A stretch of 64,000 nucleotides of DNA from JBBQVZ01 sp963695975 (GTDB taxonomy: Bacteria > Actinomycetota > UBA4738 > HRBIN12): the NCBI GenBank assembly GCA_963695975.1, contig CAVOIB010000004.1, positions 124,001 through 188,000 of the forward strand, given 5' to 3'. The stretch's first letter is position 1. Each line of letters begins with the position of its first letter. Below the pieces are notes generated by a model, which was not told where the DNA came from, did not search any database, and saw only the letters and a list, made by a program, of their open reading frames with translations. Made by a program: the position numbers and the translations under genes. Positions 24,036 through 32,518 of this stretch are shown piece after piece.

Positions 24036-25097
24036 ATGGCACGAGGACGTCACGTCAAGCGCACCGCAGGCAATGTGATCGTCGTCGTCGCGATCGCGGT
24101 CGGCATCGTGCTCCTCACGCTCGGCGGAGTCGCGTTCGCCGCGTATCGCTACGACCAGGCCAGTGCCGATCGGATCTTGCCCGGCGTCACGGTTGCGGGC
24201 GTGAACGTGGGGGGGATGACGCGCGCCGAAGCGCTTTCGGCGGTGGACGACGAGGTTTCCGCTGAGCTCGCCTCGCCCATCACGCTCAGCGCGGGCGGCC
24301 GTTCGTGGACGGTGACGCCGGCCGAGCTCGGTCAGACGGCGGACGTCGACGCGGCGGTGGACGACGCGCTGCAGCGGTCGGCCTCGGTCGGGTTCCTGAC
24401 CCGTGTGTGGCACCGGATGCGTCACGAGCCGGTGGACATCTCGGTGAGCCTCGAGTTCGCGACCACGGGAACGGCGGTAGGCGACCTCGTGTCGTCGGTC
24501 GCTGAAGAGGTGGCCCGCTCGCCGCGCGACGCCTCGGTGGCGGTGGTCGACGGTGAAGTGTCGTTCGTCCACTCGGCGCCCGGCAGAGCGCTCGGGGTGA
24601 ACGTCGCGCGGGCGCGCATCTTCTCAGCGTTGGACGGGGATGTGACGAAGGTGATCCTGCCCGTCAAGAAGGTCAGACCGCAGATCCCGGACGCGAAGCT
24701 CGGCAAGACGATCGTGGTCGACCGGGTGACGAACCATCTGTACTTCTACAACCGCTTCGACCTCGTGCACACGTACGGTGTCGCGACGGCGGCGGACGGG
24801 TACGTGACGCCGGCGGGGGACTGGACGATCGTCGACAAGCAGGAGAACCCGACCTGGTACAACCCGGCGCCGGACACCTGGGGCGCCGACCTCCCCGCGT
24901 CGATCCCGCCCGGCCCCGGCAATCCGCTCGGCACGCGGGCGCTGTACCTGAACGCGTCCGGAATCAGGATCCACGGCACCTACGACACCTCGTCGATCGG
25001 GACGCACGCGTCTCATGGCTGCATCCGGATGCTCATCCCCGACGTGGAACAGCTCTACCCGCTCGTTCCGATCGGTACGCGCGTGATCGTGTTCTGA
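24036..25097 (+). CDS. L,D-transpeptidase (YkuD) with PG-binding_4 domain
   Basis: 353 residues; forms 3-3 cross-links in peptidoglycan or attaches proteins to it, outside the membrane. N-terminal membrane anchor at about residues 12-35 and a PG_binding_4/VanW-associated domain at about 40-190. The YkuD catalytic domain is C-terminal: IHGTYDTSSIGTHASHGCIRM contains the catalytic Cys of the SHGC motif and the upstream His. TPAGDW and NPTWYNP are further family motifs. Start ATG has Shine-Dalgarno AGGAG. Monocistronic in appearance. Confidence 0.9.
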   Translation: MARGRHVKRTAGNVIVVVAIAVGIVLLTLGGVAFAAYRYDQASADRILPGVTVAGVNVGGMTRAEALSAVDDEVSAELASPITLSAGGRSWTVTPAELGQTADVDAAVDDALQRSASVGFLTRVWHRMRHEPVDISVSLEFATTGTAVGDLVSSVAEEVARSPRDASVAVVDGEVSFVHSAPGRALGVNVARARIFSALDGDVTKVILPVKKVRPQIPDAKLGKTIVVDRVTNHLYFYNRFDLVHTYGVATAADGYVTPAGDWTIVDKQENPTWYNPAPDTWGADLPASIPPGPGNPLGTRALYLNASGIRIHGTYDTSSIGTHASHGCIRMLIPDVEQLYPLVPIGTRVIVF

Positions 25098-25164
25098 GAG
25101 AGACGTGGGTCCATCGGGCGGCCGGGTGCTTGAAGATCACATGCGTGTCATCTAGCCTCCGTCC

Positions 25165-25374
25165 GTGCGTACGTGCGCGAAGATGCGATGCGGCGAGGAG
25201 CCGACCGCGACGGTGTCCCTCAACTACACGGACCGAGAGGTCGTGATCGGTGACCTGCTCCCGGAGCGCGATCCGAACCTCCTGGATCTCTGCGGCGATC
25301 ACGTCGGCCGGATGACGCCTCCCGTCGGTTGGACCGTGAAAGATGAGCGGTCCGACGCCACCGTGATGGCCTGA
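25165..25374 (+). CDS. DUF3499 protein (Rv3258c-like)
   Basis: 69 residues. The pattern R-x-C4-x4-C9, a central LNYTDREVVIGDL strand pair, then DLCGDH (Cys43, His46) and RMTPPVGW matches DUF3499, a small probable zinc-binding protein found throughout actinobacteria beside manB; mycobacterial Rv3258c holds the same position. -10-like TAGCCT (25153-25158) ends 6 nt before the GTG and there is no Shine-Dalgarno: leaderless. Function unknown. Confidence 0.8.
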   Translation: MRTCAKMRCGEEPTATVSLNYTDREVVIGDLLPERDPNLLDLCGDHVGRMTPPVGWTVKDERSDATVMA

Positions 25375-25552
25375 ACGCTCCTGCCCAGGCCGTTCGGCCG
25401 GATGTGCGTCGGCCGGACGTCGGAGACGACATCCCCCAAGCCTGGGACCTCGGGCCTCGAGGGCCGACGTGGCTGGCCGCCCACGCGGCCCAGGGAAATG
25501 ACGGCAGGGTGCTATGGCTCACGGACCGTCCGTGCGGCAGGCTAGACCTACC

Positions 25553-25735
25553 ATGAGTGAGACGAACGGAACCTGCCCCAGCTGCCGATCGGGCGACCTC
25601 ATCTCCATCACCATGACCGTCGCGGGCGACGAGCTCGCGTTCAGCACCTGCCACCTCTGCGAAGCGAAGTGGTGGTACAAGGATGGGAAGCAGGTCCCCC
25701 TGCAGTCGGTGATCGGTCTCGTCGTCCAGCAGTAA
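25553..25735 (+). CDS. Small zinc-ribbon protein
   Basis: 60 residues with two CXXC pairs (CPSC at Cys8/Cys11, CHLC at Cys33/Cys36) forming a zinc ribbon, followed by a W-rich strand and hydrophobic tail. The frame extends to ATG 25514, but ATG 25553 lies just after a CTAGACC -10-like sequence (25542-25548) and gives a compact product. No Shine-Dalgarno. It sits in the gap before manB. Function unknown. Confidence 0.6.
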   Translation: MSETNGTCPSCRSGDLISITMTVAGDELAFSTCHLCEAKWWYKDGKQVPLQSVIGLVVQQ

Positions 25736-25783
25736 CCCCCCGGCGGCCTGACGGTCGGCCGCCTCCTTCGTAGGATGCGGCTC

Positions 25784-27127
25784 GTGACCGCCGCCGACCT
25801 CGATCGCGTCTTCAAGGCGTACGACGTGCGTGGGGTCGTGCCGGACGAGCTCGACGAGGACCTCGTTCGACGGATCGGCGCCGCGTTCGCATCGTGGTCG
25901 GGAGCGCCGAGGATCGCGGTCGGCCGTGACTGCCGTCTGTCCTCGCCGTCACTGGCGGAGGCGCTCGCGAAAGGTATGACCGCACAGGGCGCCGATGTGG
26001 TGGACCTCGGTCTCGCATCGACCGACCTCTTGTACTTCGCCTCCGGCTCACTCGATCTCCCCGGTGTGATGATCACGGCGAGCCACAACCCGAAGCAGTA
26101 CAACGGCCTGAAGTTCTGCCTGAGCGGAGCGAGGCCGGTCGGCGAGGAGACCGGTCTTCGGGCCATCCGGGCGCTCGTCGAAGGCGAGATCCCCGACGCT
26201 CCCTCCGAAGGCTCGGTCGAGGACCGCGAACTGTTGCCGGCCTACGTCGACCACGTCCTGTCGTTCGTGGACCCGGCACGGATCCGTCCGCTCACGATCG
26301 TCATCGACACCGCGAACGGCATGGGGGGGTTGGTAGCGCCGGCGGTGCTCGGAAGGCTGCCGGTCACGCTGCACCACCTGTATCCGGAGCTCGACGGCAC
26401 GTTCCCGAACCATCCGGCCGACCCGATCGATCCCGAGAACCAGCGTGACCTCCGGGCAGCGGTGCTCGAACACGGCGCCGACATCGGCCTCGCGTTCGAC
26501 GGAGATGCGGATCGCGTCTTCCTGATCGACGAACGTGCCGAAGACGTGAGCGGCTCGCTCGTGACGGCGCTCGTCGCCAAGTCGATGCTCGAGCGGGAGC
26601 CGGGGGCGACGATCATCTACAACCTGATCTGCTCGTGGACGGTCCCGGAGGTCATCCGGGAGAACGGCGGCGTGGGGCTCCGGACGAGGGTCGGGCACTC
26701 GTTCATCAAGCAGACGATGGCCGAGTCGGGCGCGATCTTCGGCGGGGAGCATTCGGGCCATTACTACTTCCGGGAGAACTATCGAGCGGACTCGGGGTTG
26801 ATCGCCGGGGTGATCGCACTCGCGTGCCTGTCCGACGCTGGCGTGCCGCTCTCGGAGCTCCTCGCGCCGTTCCGCCGCTACGTCGACTCCGGTGAGATCA
26901 ACTCGGTCGTCACGGATCAGCAGGCGAAGATCGACGAGATCGCCACGGCGCTCGCCGAGGGACGCCAGGACCGCCTGGACGGCCTCACGGTAGAGTTCGA
27001 CGATTGGTGGTGCAACGTGCGGCCGTCGAACACGGAGCCGTTGTTGCGCCTGAACGTCGAGGCTCGGACCGAGGAGCTGCTCGCAGAGAAGACGGCGATG
27101 GTCCTCGGGCTGATCGAAGGAGCGTGA
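25784..27127 (+). CDS. manB: Phosphomannomutase / phosphoglucomutase (ManB)
   Basis: 447 residues; interconverts mannose-6-phosphate and mannose-1-phosphate, feeding GDP-mannose synthesis for glycans and lipoglycans. Active-site Ser loop TASHNPKQYNGLKF at about residue 97-110, metal loop DGDADR at about 241, sugar loop GEHSGHYYF at about 322 and phosphate loop RPSNTEPLLRL near 414 are all intact. The ATG at 25775 overlaps the -10-like TAGGAT (25771-25776). GTG 25784, 7 nt after that hexamer, is the likely start of a leaderless message. Phosphoglucomutase activity is also possible in this family. Confidence 0.9.
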   Translation: MTAADLDRVFKAYDVRGVVPDELDEDLVRRIGAAFASWSGAPRIAVGRDCRLSSPSLAEALAKGMTAQGADVVDLGLASTDLLYFASGSLDLPGVMITASHNPKQYNGLKFCLSGARPVGEETGLRAIRALVEGEIPDAPSEGSVEDRELLPAYVDHVLSFVDPARIRPLTIVIDTANGMGGLVAPAVLGRLPVTLHHLYPELDGTFPNHPADPIDPENQRDLRAAVLEHGADIGLAFDGDADRVFLIDERAEDVSGSLVTALVAKSMLEREPGATIIYNLICSWTVPEVIRENGGVGLRTRVGHSFIKQTMAESGAIFGGEHSGHYYFRENYRADSGLIAGVIALACLSDAGVPLSELLAPFRRYVDSGEINSVVTDQQAKIDEIATALAEGRQDRLDGLTVEFDDWWCNVRPSNTEPLLRLNVEARTEELLAEKTAMVLGLIEGA

Positions 27128-27132
27128 GACCG

Positions 27133-27312
27133 ATGGCTGTCGATGCAGAACTGCTCGAGATCCTGGTGTGTCCGAACGACCGAGGCGACGTGGATTACGT
27201 CGAGGAGCAGCAGGTGATCGTCTGCCGCACATGCGGGTACCGCTACCCCGTCCGCGACGACATCCCGGTGATGCTGATCGACGAAGCGGAGAAGCCCGGA
27301 GCCGGCAGGTGA
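27133..27312 (+). CDS. Trm112-like small zinc protein
   Basis: 59 residues of the Trm112/UPF0434 fold: AELLEILVCPND near the N-terminus, CRTCGYRYPVRDDIPVML in the middle. Cys13, Cys31 and Cys34 are present, but the fourth expected zinc ligand in the first knuckle (usually CPxC) is replaced (CPND). It lies 5 nt after manB and overlaps the next gene by 4 nt (GTGA). Often found between manB and the SIS-domain isomerase in actinobacteria. Role unknown; eukaryotic Trm112 stabilises methyltransferases. Confidence 0.75.
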   Translation: MAVDAELLEILVCPNDRGDVDYVEEQQVIVCRTCGYRYPVRDDIPVMLIDEAEKPGAGR

Positions 27313-28367
27313 CGGATCTCGACGACCCGCAGGCCCTTCGCCTCGCGGATCCACAGGACATGCTGGACGCGGTCCTTGGACTCCCTCGGGACTGCCGAGC
27401 CGCCTACGATTCCGCCCGCCTCGCCGTGGGGCTGCCGTCGGCCAGCGACGTCGCATCGGTCAGTTTCTGCGGCATGGGCGGATCCGCTGTATCCGGCGAC
27501 CTGGTGCGTTCCGTCTTCATCGAGCGCCTCGGCGTCCCCGTGGAAGTGAACCGTTCTCCGGTGCTCCCCGAGCACTGCGGTTCACGGTCCCTCGTCGTCT
27601 GCTCGTCGTACTCGGGGAACACGGCGGAGACGCTGTCGTCGTTCCGCACGGCCCTCGGTCGCGGTTGCCGCGTGTTGGTCGTGACCTCGGGTGGAACGAT
27701 CGCGGGCGAGGCAGAGGAGGCGGGGGTCGCGGTCGTCCGTGTCCCCGCCGGGTACCAGCCGCGGGCCGCGCTGGGGCACCTGGGGTTCGCGGCGCTCGGG
27801 GCGCTGGAGACCATGGGGCTGTTGCCCGCCCTCGCCGACGATGTGTCCGAGGCCGTGGCCGAGATCGACGCGGTCTTGTCGACGGTCGGTCCCGACGTCG
27901 CGGCCGACGGCAACCCGGCGAAGACCCTCGCCGTACGGATCGGCGATCGCTTCCCCGTGATCTGGGGTGCGGATGGGATCGGGTCCGTCGCGGCCGCACG
28001 CTGGAAGACGCAGATGAACGAGAACGCGAAGCGCCCGGCGTTCTGGTCCTCGATGTCCGAGCTGGACCACAACGAGGTCGTGGGCTGGGCCCAGCCGTTC
28101 GGCGAACGGTTCGTCGTGATCGGACTGCGTCACGACGGAGAGCATCGGGAACTCGGACCGCGCTTCCCGCTGTCGTTCGACATCGCGCGCTTCGCAGGCG
28201 CCGAGGTCGAGGAGGTGCAGGCGCGTGGGACGTCCACGCTGGCTCGGCTGATGACGCTGATCGCGATGGGTGACGCCACCAGCGTGTACCTGGCGCTCGC
28301 GAACGGTGTGGATCCCACACCCGTCCCGGTGATCGAGCGGTTGAAGGCCGCGCTCGCGGGATCGTGA
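27309..28367 (+). CDS. SIS-domain phosphoglucose/phosphomannose isomerase
   Basis: 352 residues with two SIS (sugar isomerase) domains. SFCGMGGSAVSGD and CSSYSGNTAETLSSF in the first half bind phosphate; ENAKRPAFW and SELDHNEVVGW near residue 240-260 hold the catalytic Glu/His of the bifunctional PGI/PMI family. It would convert fructose-6-P to mannose-6-P, giving the substrate of the adjacent ManB. GTG 27309 overlaps the upstream stop as GTGA and is preferred to the longer frame. Mycobacterial Rv3256c occupies the same place. Confidence 0.8.
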   Translation: MTDLDDPQALRLADPQDMLDAVLGLPRDCRAAYDSARLAVGLPSASDVASVSFCGMGGSAVSGDLVRSVFIERLGVPVEVNRSPVLPEHCGSRSLVVCSSYSGNTAETLSSFRTALGRGCRVLVVTSGGTIAGEAEEAGVAVVRVPAGYQPRAALGHLGFAALGALETMGLLPALADDVSEAVAEIDAVLSTVGPDVAADGNPAKTLAVRIGDRFPVIWGADGIGSVAAARWKTQMNENAKRPAFWSSMSELDHNEVVGWAQPFGERFVVIGLRHDGEHRELGPRFPLSFDIARFAGAEVEEVQARGTSTLARLMTLIAMGDATSVYLALANGVDPTPVPVIERLKAALAGS

Positions 28368-28371
28368 CGTC

Positions 28372-29229
28372 GTGAGCTCATCCGTCCAGCTGCCAGGCCC
28401 CGGCGACGACCTGCCGCAGCAGGGCGCACGAGTCGTGCGTGCCGTCTCGGACCTCGTCCCCCGTGTCGGCCTGGTCCTCGGGTCGGGGCTGGGTCCCGCG
28501 ATCGACGACGCGTTCGAGCAGGATGCCTCGTTCGCGTTCACGGACCTTCCCGGGTTCCCGGCTCCGGGGGTTCCCGGTCACGCGGGGAGGTTGGTTCTCG
28601 GCCGCATCGCGGGCGTCCCCGTGGCCGCCTTCTCTGGCCGTGTGCACTTCTACGAGGGTCACGGTATGGACGTGCCGGCGCTATTGCCGCGACTGGCCCG
28701 GGAGCTTGGCGCCACGACGATGGTCCTCACCGCGGCGGCCGGCGGGGTGGATCCCGGTCTCGCCGCCGGCACCGTGGCCGTGCTCACCGATCACCTGAAC
28801 ATGATGGGGACCGCGCCTCTGCGCGGCTGGCGCTTCCCCGACGGGATGCCTGCGTTCATCCCCATGGGCGATGCGTACGATGCTGCCCTTGCCCGCCTCG
28901 CGCTTGAGCGTGCCGAAGCCCTCGGCATCGTTGTCGCCCCGGGGGTCTACGCGGCCATGTCGGGCCCGGCCTACGAAACGACCGCCGAGATCGCGCTGAT
29001 CTCACGCGCGGGCGCCACCGTCGTGGGCATGTCGGTGGTGCCCGAGGTCTTGCCCGCACGAGCCCTGGCGATGCGCGTACTCGGGCTCAGCATGGTGACG
29101 AACGCGCTCGGGGAGCCCGTCAGCCACGACGAGGTCGTCCGGGTGTCGAACGAGACCGCGAAGGCGGTGGGTAGGCTGCTGGTCGACCTGCTGCCGCGCA
29201 TCGATCAAGGAGCTGATCATGGGATGTGA
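28372..29229 (+). CDS. Purine nucleoside phosphorylase (PNP/MTAP family)
   Basis: 285 residues of the trimeric PNP/MTAP family. LGSGLGPAI binds phosphate, SGRVHFYEGH and LTAAAGGVDPGL follow, SGPAYETTAEI carries the base-binding Glu, and SMVTNALG carries Asn where MTAP has Asp. The Asn suggests 6-oxopurine (inosine/guanosine) specificity; this is inference from characterised enzymes. Starts with GTG 4 nt after the SIS gene and overlaps ahcY by 11 nt, so it is translated with the methyl-cycle enzyme that releases adenosine. Adenosine itself would need deamination before this enzyme could use it. Confidence 0.83.
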   Translation: MSSSVQLPGPGDDLPQQGARVVRAVSDLVPRVGLVLGSGLGPAIDDAFEQDASFAFTDLPGFPAPGVPGHAGRLVLGRIAGVPVAAFSGRVHFYEGHGMDVPALLPRLARELGATTMVLTAAAGGVDPGLAAGTVAVLTDHLNMMGTAPLRGWRFPDGMPAFIPMGDAYDAALARLALERAEALGIVVAPGVYAAMSGPAYETTAEIALISRAGATVVGMSVVPEVLPARALAMRVLGLSMVTNALGEPVSHDEVVRVSNETAKAVGRLLVDLLPRIDQGADHGM

Positions 29230-30475
29230 TGTGAAGGACATGGGACTCGCATCGAAGGGCCGCGAGCGGATCGAGTGGGCCGCCGGTGAGATGCCCGTCC
29301 TCGCGCTGATCCGGGAACGCTTCGAGAAGGAGCGGCCTCTCGAGGGCATCCGCATCGCGGCGTGCCTGCACGTCACGACCGAGACCGCGAACCTGATGGA
29401 GACGCTCGCCGCGGGGGGAGCCGACGTGGCGCTCTGCGCCTCCAACCCGCTGTCGACCCAAGACGACGTCGCGGCGGCGCTCTGCGAGGAGAGCGGCATC
29501 GCGACGTTCGCGCTGAAAGGTGAGGACACCGAGACGTTCTTCCGGCATATCAACGAGGTCCTGGACACGCACCCGCAGATCACGATGGATGACGGCGCGG
29601 ACATGGTGAGCGTGCTGCACAAGGAGCGCCCCGATCAGATCGCCGAGATCATCGGAGGCACCGAGGAGACCACCACGGGCGTGATCCGCCTGCGGGCGAT
29701 GGCGGCCGACGGCGCGTTGAAGTACGCGATCGTCTCGGTGAACGACGCCGACACGAAGCACCTGTTCGACAACCGGTTCGGCACCGGTCAGTCGACGATC
29801 GACGCGATCATGCGCGCGACGAACCGGTTGCTCGCCGGGCGGACGATCGTCGTCTGCGGGTACGGCATGTGCGGGCGCGGCGTCGCCTCGCGCGCGCGCG
29901 GGATGGGCGCGCACGTCGTGGTTACCGAGGTCGATCCGACGAACGCGCTCGAGGCCGTCATGGAGGGCTACCGCGTCATGCCGATCTACGAGGCGGCGCG
30001 GATCGGCGACGTGTTCGTCACGGTGACGGGTGATACGAGCGTGATCCGCCGCGAGCACATGGAGCTGATGAAGGACGGTGCGATCCTCGCGAACTCGGGC
30101 CACTTCGACGTGGAGATCGACAAGTCGGCGCTCGCTGAGCTCGCGGTCGGCACGCGCCGGATCCGGGAGTTCGTCGACGAGTACACGATGGAAGATGGGC
30201 GACGGCTCCATCTGCTTGGTGAAGGGCGGTTGGTGAACCTCGCCGCAGCCGAGGGCCACCCGGCGGCCGTGATGGACATGTCGTTCGCGAACCAGGCGCT
30301 CGCGGTGGAATGGGTCGTGAAGGAGGCGGGGAAGCTCGGCCAGGAGGTCTATCCGGTGCCGGTCGACATCGACAAGGAGGTCGCGCGCTTGAAGCTGCAC
30401 GCGATGGGCGTGCAGATCGACACGCTGACCGCCGAGCAGGACTCCTACCTGCACTCGTGGCAGCAAGGAACCTGA
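29219..30475 (+). CDS. ahcY: S-adenosylhomocysteine hydrolase
   Basis: 418 residues; NAD-dependent cleavage of SAH to adenosine and homocysteine, removing the inhibitor of SAM-dependent methyltransferases. LHVTTETANLMETLAAGGADVALCASNPLSTQDDV, DDGADMV, and the Rossmann segment VVCGYGMCGRGVASRARGMGA followed by VTEVDPTNALEA are family hallmarks. The length shows it lacks the roughly 40-residue insertion of many bacterial and eukaryotic enzymes, as in the shorter archaeal/thermophile type. The ATG has Shine-Dalgarno AAGGAG (29207-29212) inside the PNP gene. Confidence 0.92.
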   Translation: MGCDVKDMGLASKGRERIEWAAGEMPVLALIRERFEKERPLEGIRIAACLHVTTETANLMETLAAGGADVALCASNPLSTQDDVAAALCEESGIATFALKGEDTETFFRHINEVLDTHPQITMDDGADMVSVLHKERPDQIAEIIGGTEETTTGVIRLRAMAADGALKYAIVSVNDADTKHLFDNRFGTGQSTIDAIMRATNRLLAGRTIVVCGYGMCGRGVASRARGMGAHVVVTEVDPTNALEAVMEGYRVMPIYEAARIGDVFVTVTGDTSVIRREHMELMKDGAILANSGHFDVEIDKSALAELAVGTRRIREFVDEYTMEDGRRLHLLGEGRLVNLAAAEGHPAAVMDMSFANQALAVEWVVKEAGKLGQEVYPVPVDIDKEVARLKLHAMGVQIDTLTAEQDSYLHSWQQGT

Positions 30476-30489
30476 GCGAAGGCGGACCG

Positions 30490-31125
30490 ATGGACGAACA
30501 GGTCTCGATCCGGGCGAGCTTCGAGCGGTTCCCCGCCACGGTGAAAGGGGCGTTCGTGCTGCGAGGCGCGGACCGCAACCCGCATCAGGTGCGGATCGAG
30601 GCCGCACGTGTCCGCGAGGTGTCGGGCCGCTCGGACCAATCGATCGACCTCGAGGCCGTGACGCTCGACGTAGCCCCCAACCTCGACCTCTTCGTCCCCT
30701 TCGAGTTCCCGATCACCGAGCTCACGGCGGGGTGGTACGGCCTCGAATGCGATGTGGCGATCGACGGGGTGGCGGAGTGCGTTCGCCCGCCGAAACGGTT
30801 CGCGGTCCCGTGGCCGCGCGCGTCCGTGAGACGCGGGAACGTCAACGTGAACAAGGCCGCGCAGGTGGACGGCGGCCCGAAGGTCCGGGTCGAGCAGGTG
30901 GAGTGCGGCGGCGAAACCATCCGCGTGTCGTACACGGCGGCGCCGCCCGAGCCCGCGGTGCTGCGCTTCGTGGCGGACGACGCCGTCGTCCCCCTCCTGG
31001 ACAGTGAGTTCGACGAAGAGAGCGGGCACGGCCGCGTCACCGCGTACCCGTTGTTGCGGACCCAATCGCGGCTGGCGATCGAGATCCGTGGGGCACCCGC
31101 GCCCATCGAGGTTCGCCTTCCGTAG
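30490..31125 (+). CDS. Hypothetical protein downstream of ahcY
   Basis: 211 residues that I do not recognise. The sequence alternates hydrophobic and charged residues in many short strands (VSIRASFERFPATVKGAFVL, LDLFVPFEFPITELTAGWYGLECDVAI), suggesting two beta-sandwich domains. Four cysteines are widely spaced. There is no signal peptide or transmembrane helix. ATG 30490 lies 14 nt after ahcY, with a weak GAAGGCGGA-type ribosome site, so it is probably in the same operon. It could be a carbohydrate- or peptide-binding accessory protein; nothing stronger can be said. Confidence 0.6.
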   Translation: MDEQVSIRASFERFPATVKGAFVLRGADRNPHQVRIEAARVREVSGRSDQSIDLEAVTLDVAPNLDLFVPFEFPITELTAGWYGLECDVAIDGVAECVRPPKRFAVPWPRASVRRGNVNVNKAAQVDGGPKVRVEQVECGGETIRVSYTAAPPEPAVLRFVADDAVVPLLDSEFDEESGHGRVTAYPLLRTQSRLAIEIRGAPAPIEVRLP

Positions 31126-31165
31126 CCGCCGCGGGCATGTCGGTGGCGTGCGCTAGCGTCAGAGC

Positions 31166-31903
31166 GTGCTCGTCGCCCGAGCGCTCGACGTCGTCTTCCC
31201 GGCATGCTGCGCTGGATGCCGGCACGGCCCGTGGCCCTTCTGCGATGCGTGTCTCGGAGAGTTGATCGCCCTCGAACCGCCGTGGTGCGAGCGATGCGGG
31301 CGGCCAGGAACGTCGGCCATCACATGGTGCACGGATTGTCCACCCGATCCCGTCGCGGGCGCGCGCGCACCGTTCCTCTACGCCGGGCCCGCACGGCGGG
31401 CGATCCACCGGCTGAAGTTCTCCGGATGGCGCCACGTCGCGGACGCGCTGGCGCGCGCGATGGTGGAGGTGGGGCCGGCCGATGCCGATGCCGTGACGTG
31501 GGTGCCGCTCGCCCGGCGGCGGCTCGCGGAGCGCGGCTACGACCAGGCGCACGCGCTCGCGCGGGCGGTCGCCGCCCGGCTGCGCCTGCCGTTGGTCCGA
31601 TGCACCCGCCGGGTGATCGCGACCGAACCTCAGGCACGGCGATCCGGCGGGGAGCGGCGGATGGCCATGGCGGGGGCGTTCGCCCCCCGGCGGGAGGCGC
31701 CGCCCGGCAGGATCCTCCTGGTCGACGACGTCTTGACGACGGGCGCCACGGCCGCCGCGTGCGCCCGGGCGGTGCTCGAAGCGGGCGGAGGGGAGGTGAT
31801 CGTGCTCACGGCGGCGCGTGCGTTCGCCCGGCAGGAAGGCCGCCGATATACTCGATCGGGCTCTCAACCGGGTCTGTGGTTGCCCGGGGACATCCCCCGG
31901 TAG
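31166..31903 (+). CDS. comF: ComF-family phosphoribosyltransferase-like protein
   Basis: 245 residues. N-terminal zinc knuckles (CCAGC, CDAC, CERCGRP, CTDCP) are followed by a type I phosphoribosyltransferase fold with the PRPP loop LLVDDVLTTGATAAAC at about residues 188-203. ComF proteins take part in DNA uptake in competent bacteria; in most actinobacteria the role is unknown. -10-like TAGCGT (31154-31159) ends 6 nt before the GTG with no Shine-Dalgarno: leaderless. As in mycobacteria it precedes hpf and secA. Confidence 0.85.
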   Translation: MLVARALDVVFPACCAGCRHGPWPFCDACLGELIALEPPWCERCGRPGTSAITWCTDCPPDPVAGARAPFLYAGPARRAIHRLKFSGWRHVADALARAMVEVGPADADAVTWVPLARRRLAERGYDQAHALARAVAARLRLPLVRCTRRVIATEPQARRSGGERRMAMAGAFAPRREAPPGRILLVDDVLTTGATAAACARAVLEAGGGEVIVLTAARAFARQEGRRYTRSGSQPGLWLPGDIPR

Positions 31904-31920
31904 TCGACGCCAGCCGCGGG

Positions 31921-32123
31921 CGAAACGACCCACGTAAGGCGACCATTGGTCGGCCGAGCATGGCGCGGTTTAGATGTAAGTCCTGCCTCGGGTCGGGCGA
32001 CCGAACCGGGAGAAGGTGCTAAGTCGTCCCTCGCGGACGACGATCCCCTCGGCAGGCGGGTGTGGGGGCAAAGACCAGGTCAGCCGGGAGGGAGCCCATC
32101 CGGAGTACGGGAAGAGACGGAGG
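31921..32123 (+). ncRNA. Structured leader of hpf, candidate raiA-type RNA
   Basis: The 224-nt gap between comF and hpf holds an ordered set of potential helices: GACCA/TGGTC (31940-31950), GGTC/GACC (31991-32002), a perfect 7-bp hairpin GTCGTCC/GGACGAC (32023-32041), and a long-range helix CCTGCC (31982-31987) with GGCAGG (32051-32056). Unpaired purine-rich blocks such as GTAAGTC and GCAAAGACC lie between. The position in front of an HPF/RaiA gene, the size and the kind of conserved blocks fit the raiA RNA motif reported for Firmicutes and Actinobacteria. Boundaries are approximate. A covariance-model search (Rfam raiA model) would decide. Confidence 0.5.
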
Positions 32124-32127
32124 CGCG

Positions 32128-32499
32128 ATGGATCTGCTGTTCACGGGCCGAGGCTTCGAGATCACGGACGACGTCCGGGGAACGGCTGAGCACAAGCTCG
32201 CGCGTCTCGCTCGGTTGGAGCCACGGGTCACGAGGGTCGATCTGGAGTTCATCGCAGAGCATCATCCGCGCCTGGACGGCACCGTCCACGTCGAGGCGGC
32301 GTTCCACGTTCCTCGCAAGACGTTCCGTGCCCAAGCCGAGGCGGAAGACGCGCCAACGGCGCTCGACAAGCTCGCCGGGCGATTGGAGCGACAGATCCGC
32401 GACTACCACGGACGCCGAAAGGCGCGCCAGGCGCGGAAGGCTGATGCACTAGAATCCGCTCGCCCGTCCCCTGAACGTGCCGATACACCGGGGGAGTAG
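32128..32499 (+). CDS. hpf: Ribosome hibernation promoting factor (short HPF/RaiA)
   Basis: 123 residues forming the S30AE/HPF domain that binds the 30S decoding site and inactivates ribosomes in stress. MDLLFTGRGFEITDDVRG, LEPRVTRVDLEF and ALDKLAGRLERQIRDYHGR are typical. It ends soon after the first domain, so it is the short form without the C-terminal dimerisation domain that gives 100S ribosomes in long HPFs. The ATG at 32128 has Shine-Dalgarno GGAGG (32118-32122). The long structured leader may couple its expression to growth. Confidence 0.85.
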   Translation: MDLLFTGRGFEITDDVRGTAEHKLARLARLEPRVTRVDLEFIAEHHPRLDGTVHVEAAFHVPRKTFRAQAEAEDAPTALDKLAGRLERQIRDYHGRRKARQARKADALESARPSPERADTPGE

Positions 32500-32518
32500 G
32501 CCAGGATCGGGGGAGCAA

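Noticed and set aside
32074..32100. Resemblance of ACCAGGTCAGCCGGGAGGG to the SRP RNA apical loop
   Set aside because: The consensus GGTCAGG-GGAA-AGCAGCC arrangement is incomplete and flanks do not form an SRP helix; the whole gap is better explained as an hpf leader RNA.
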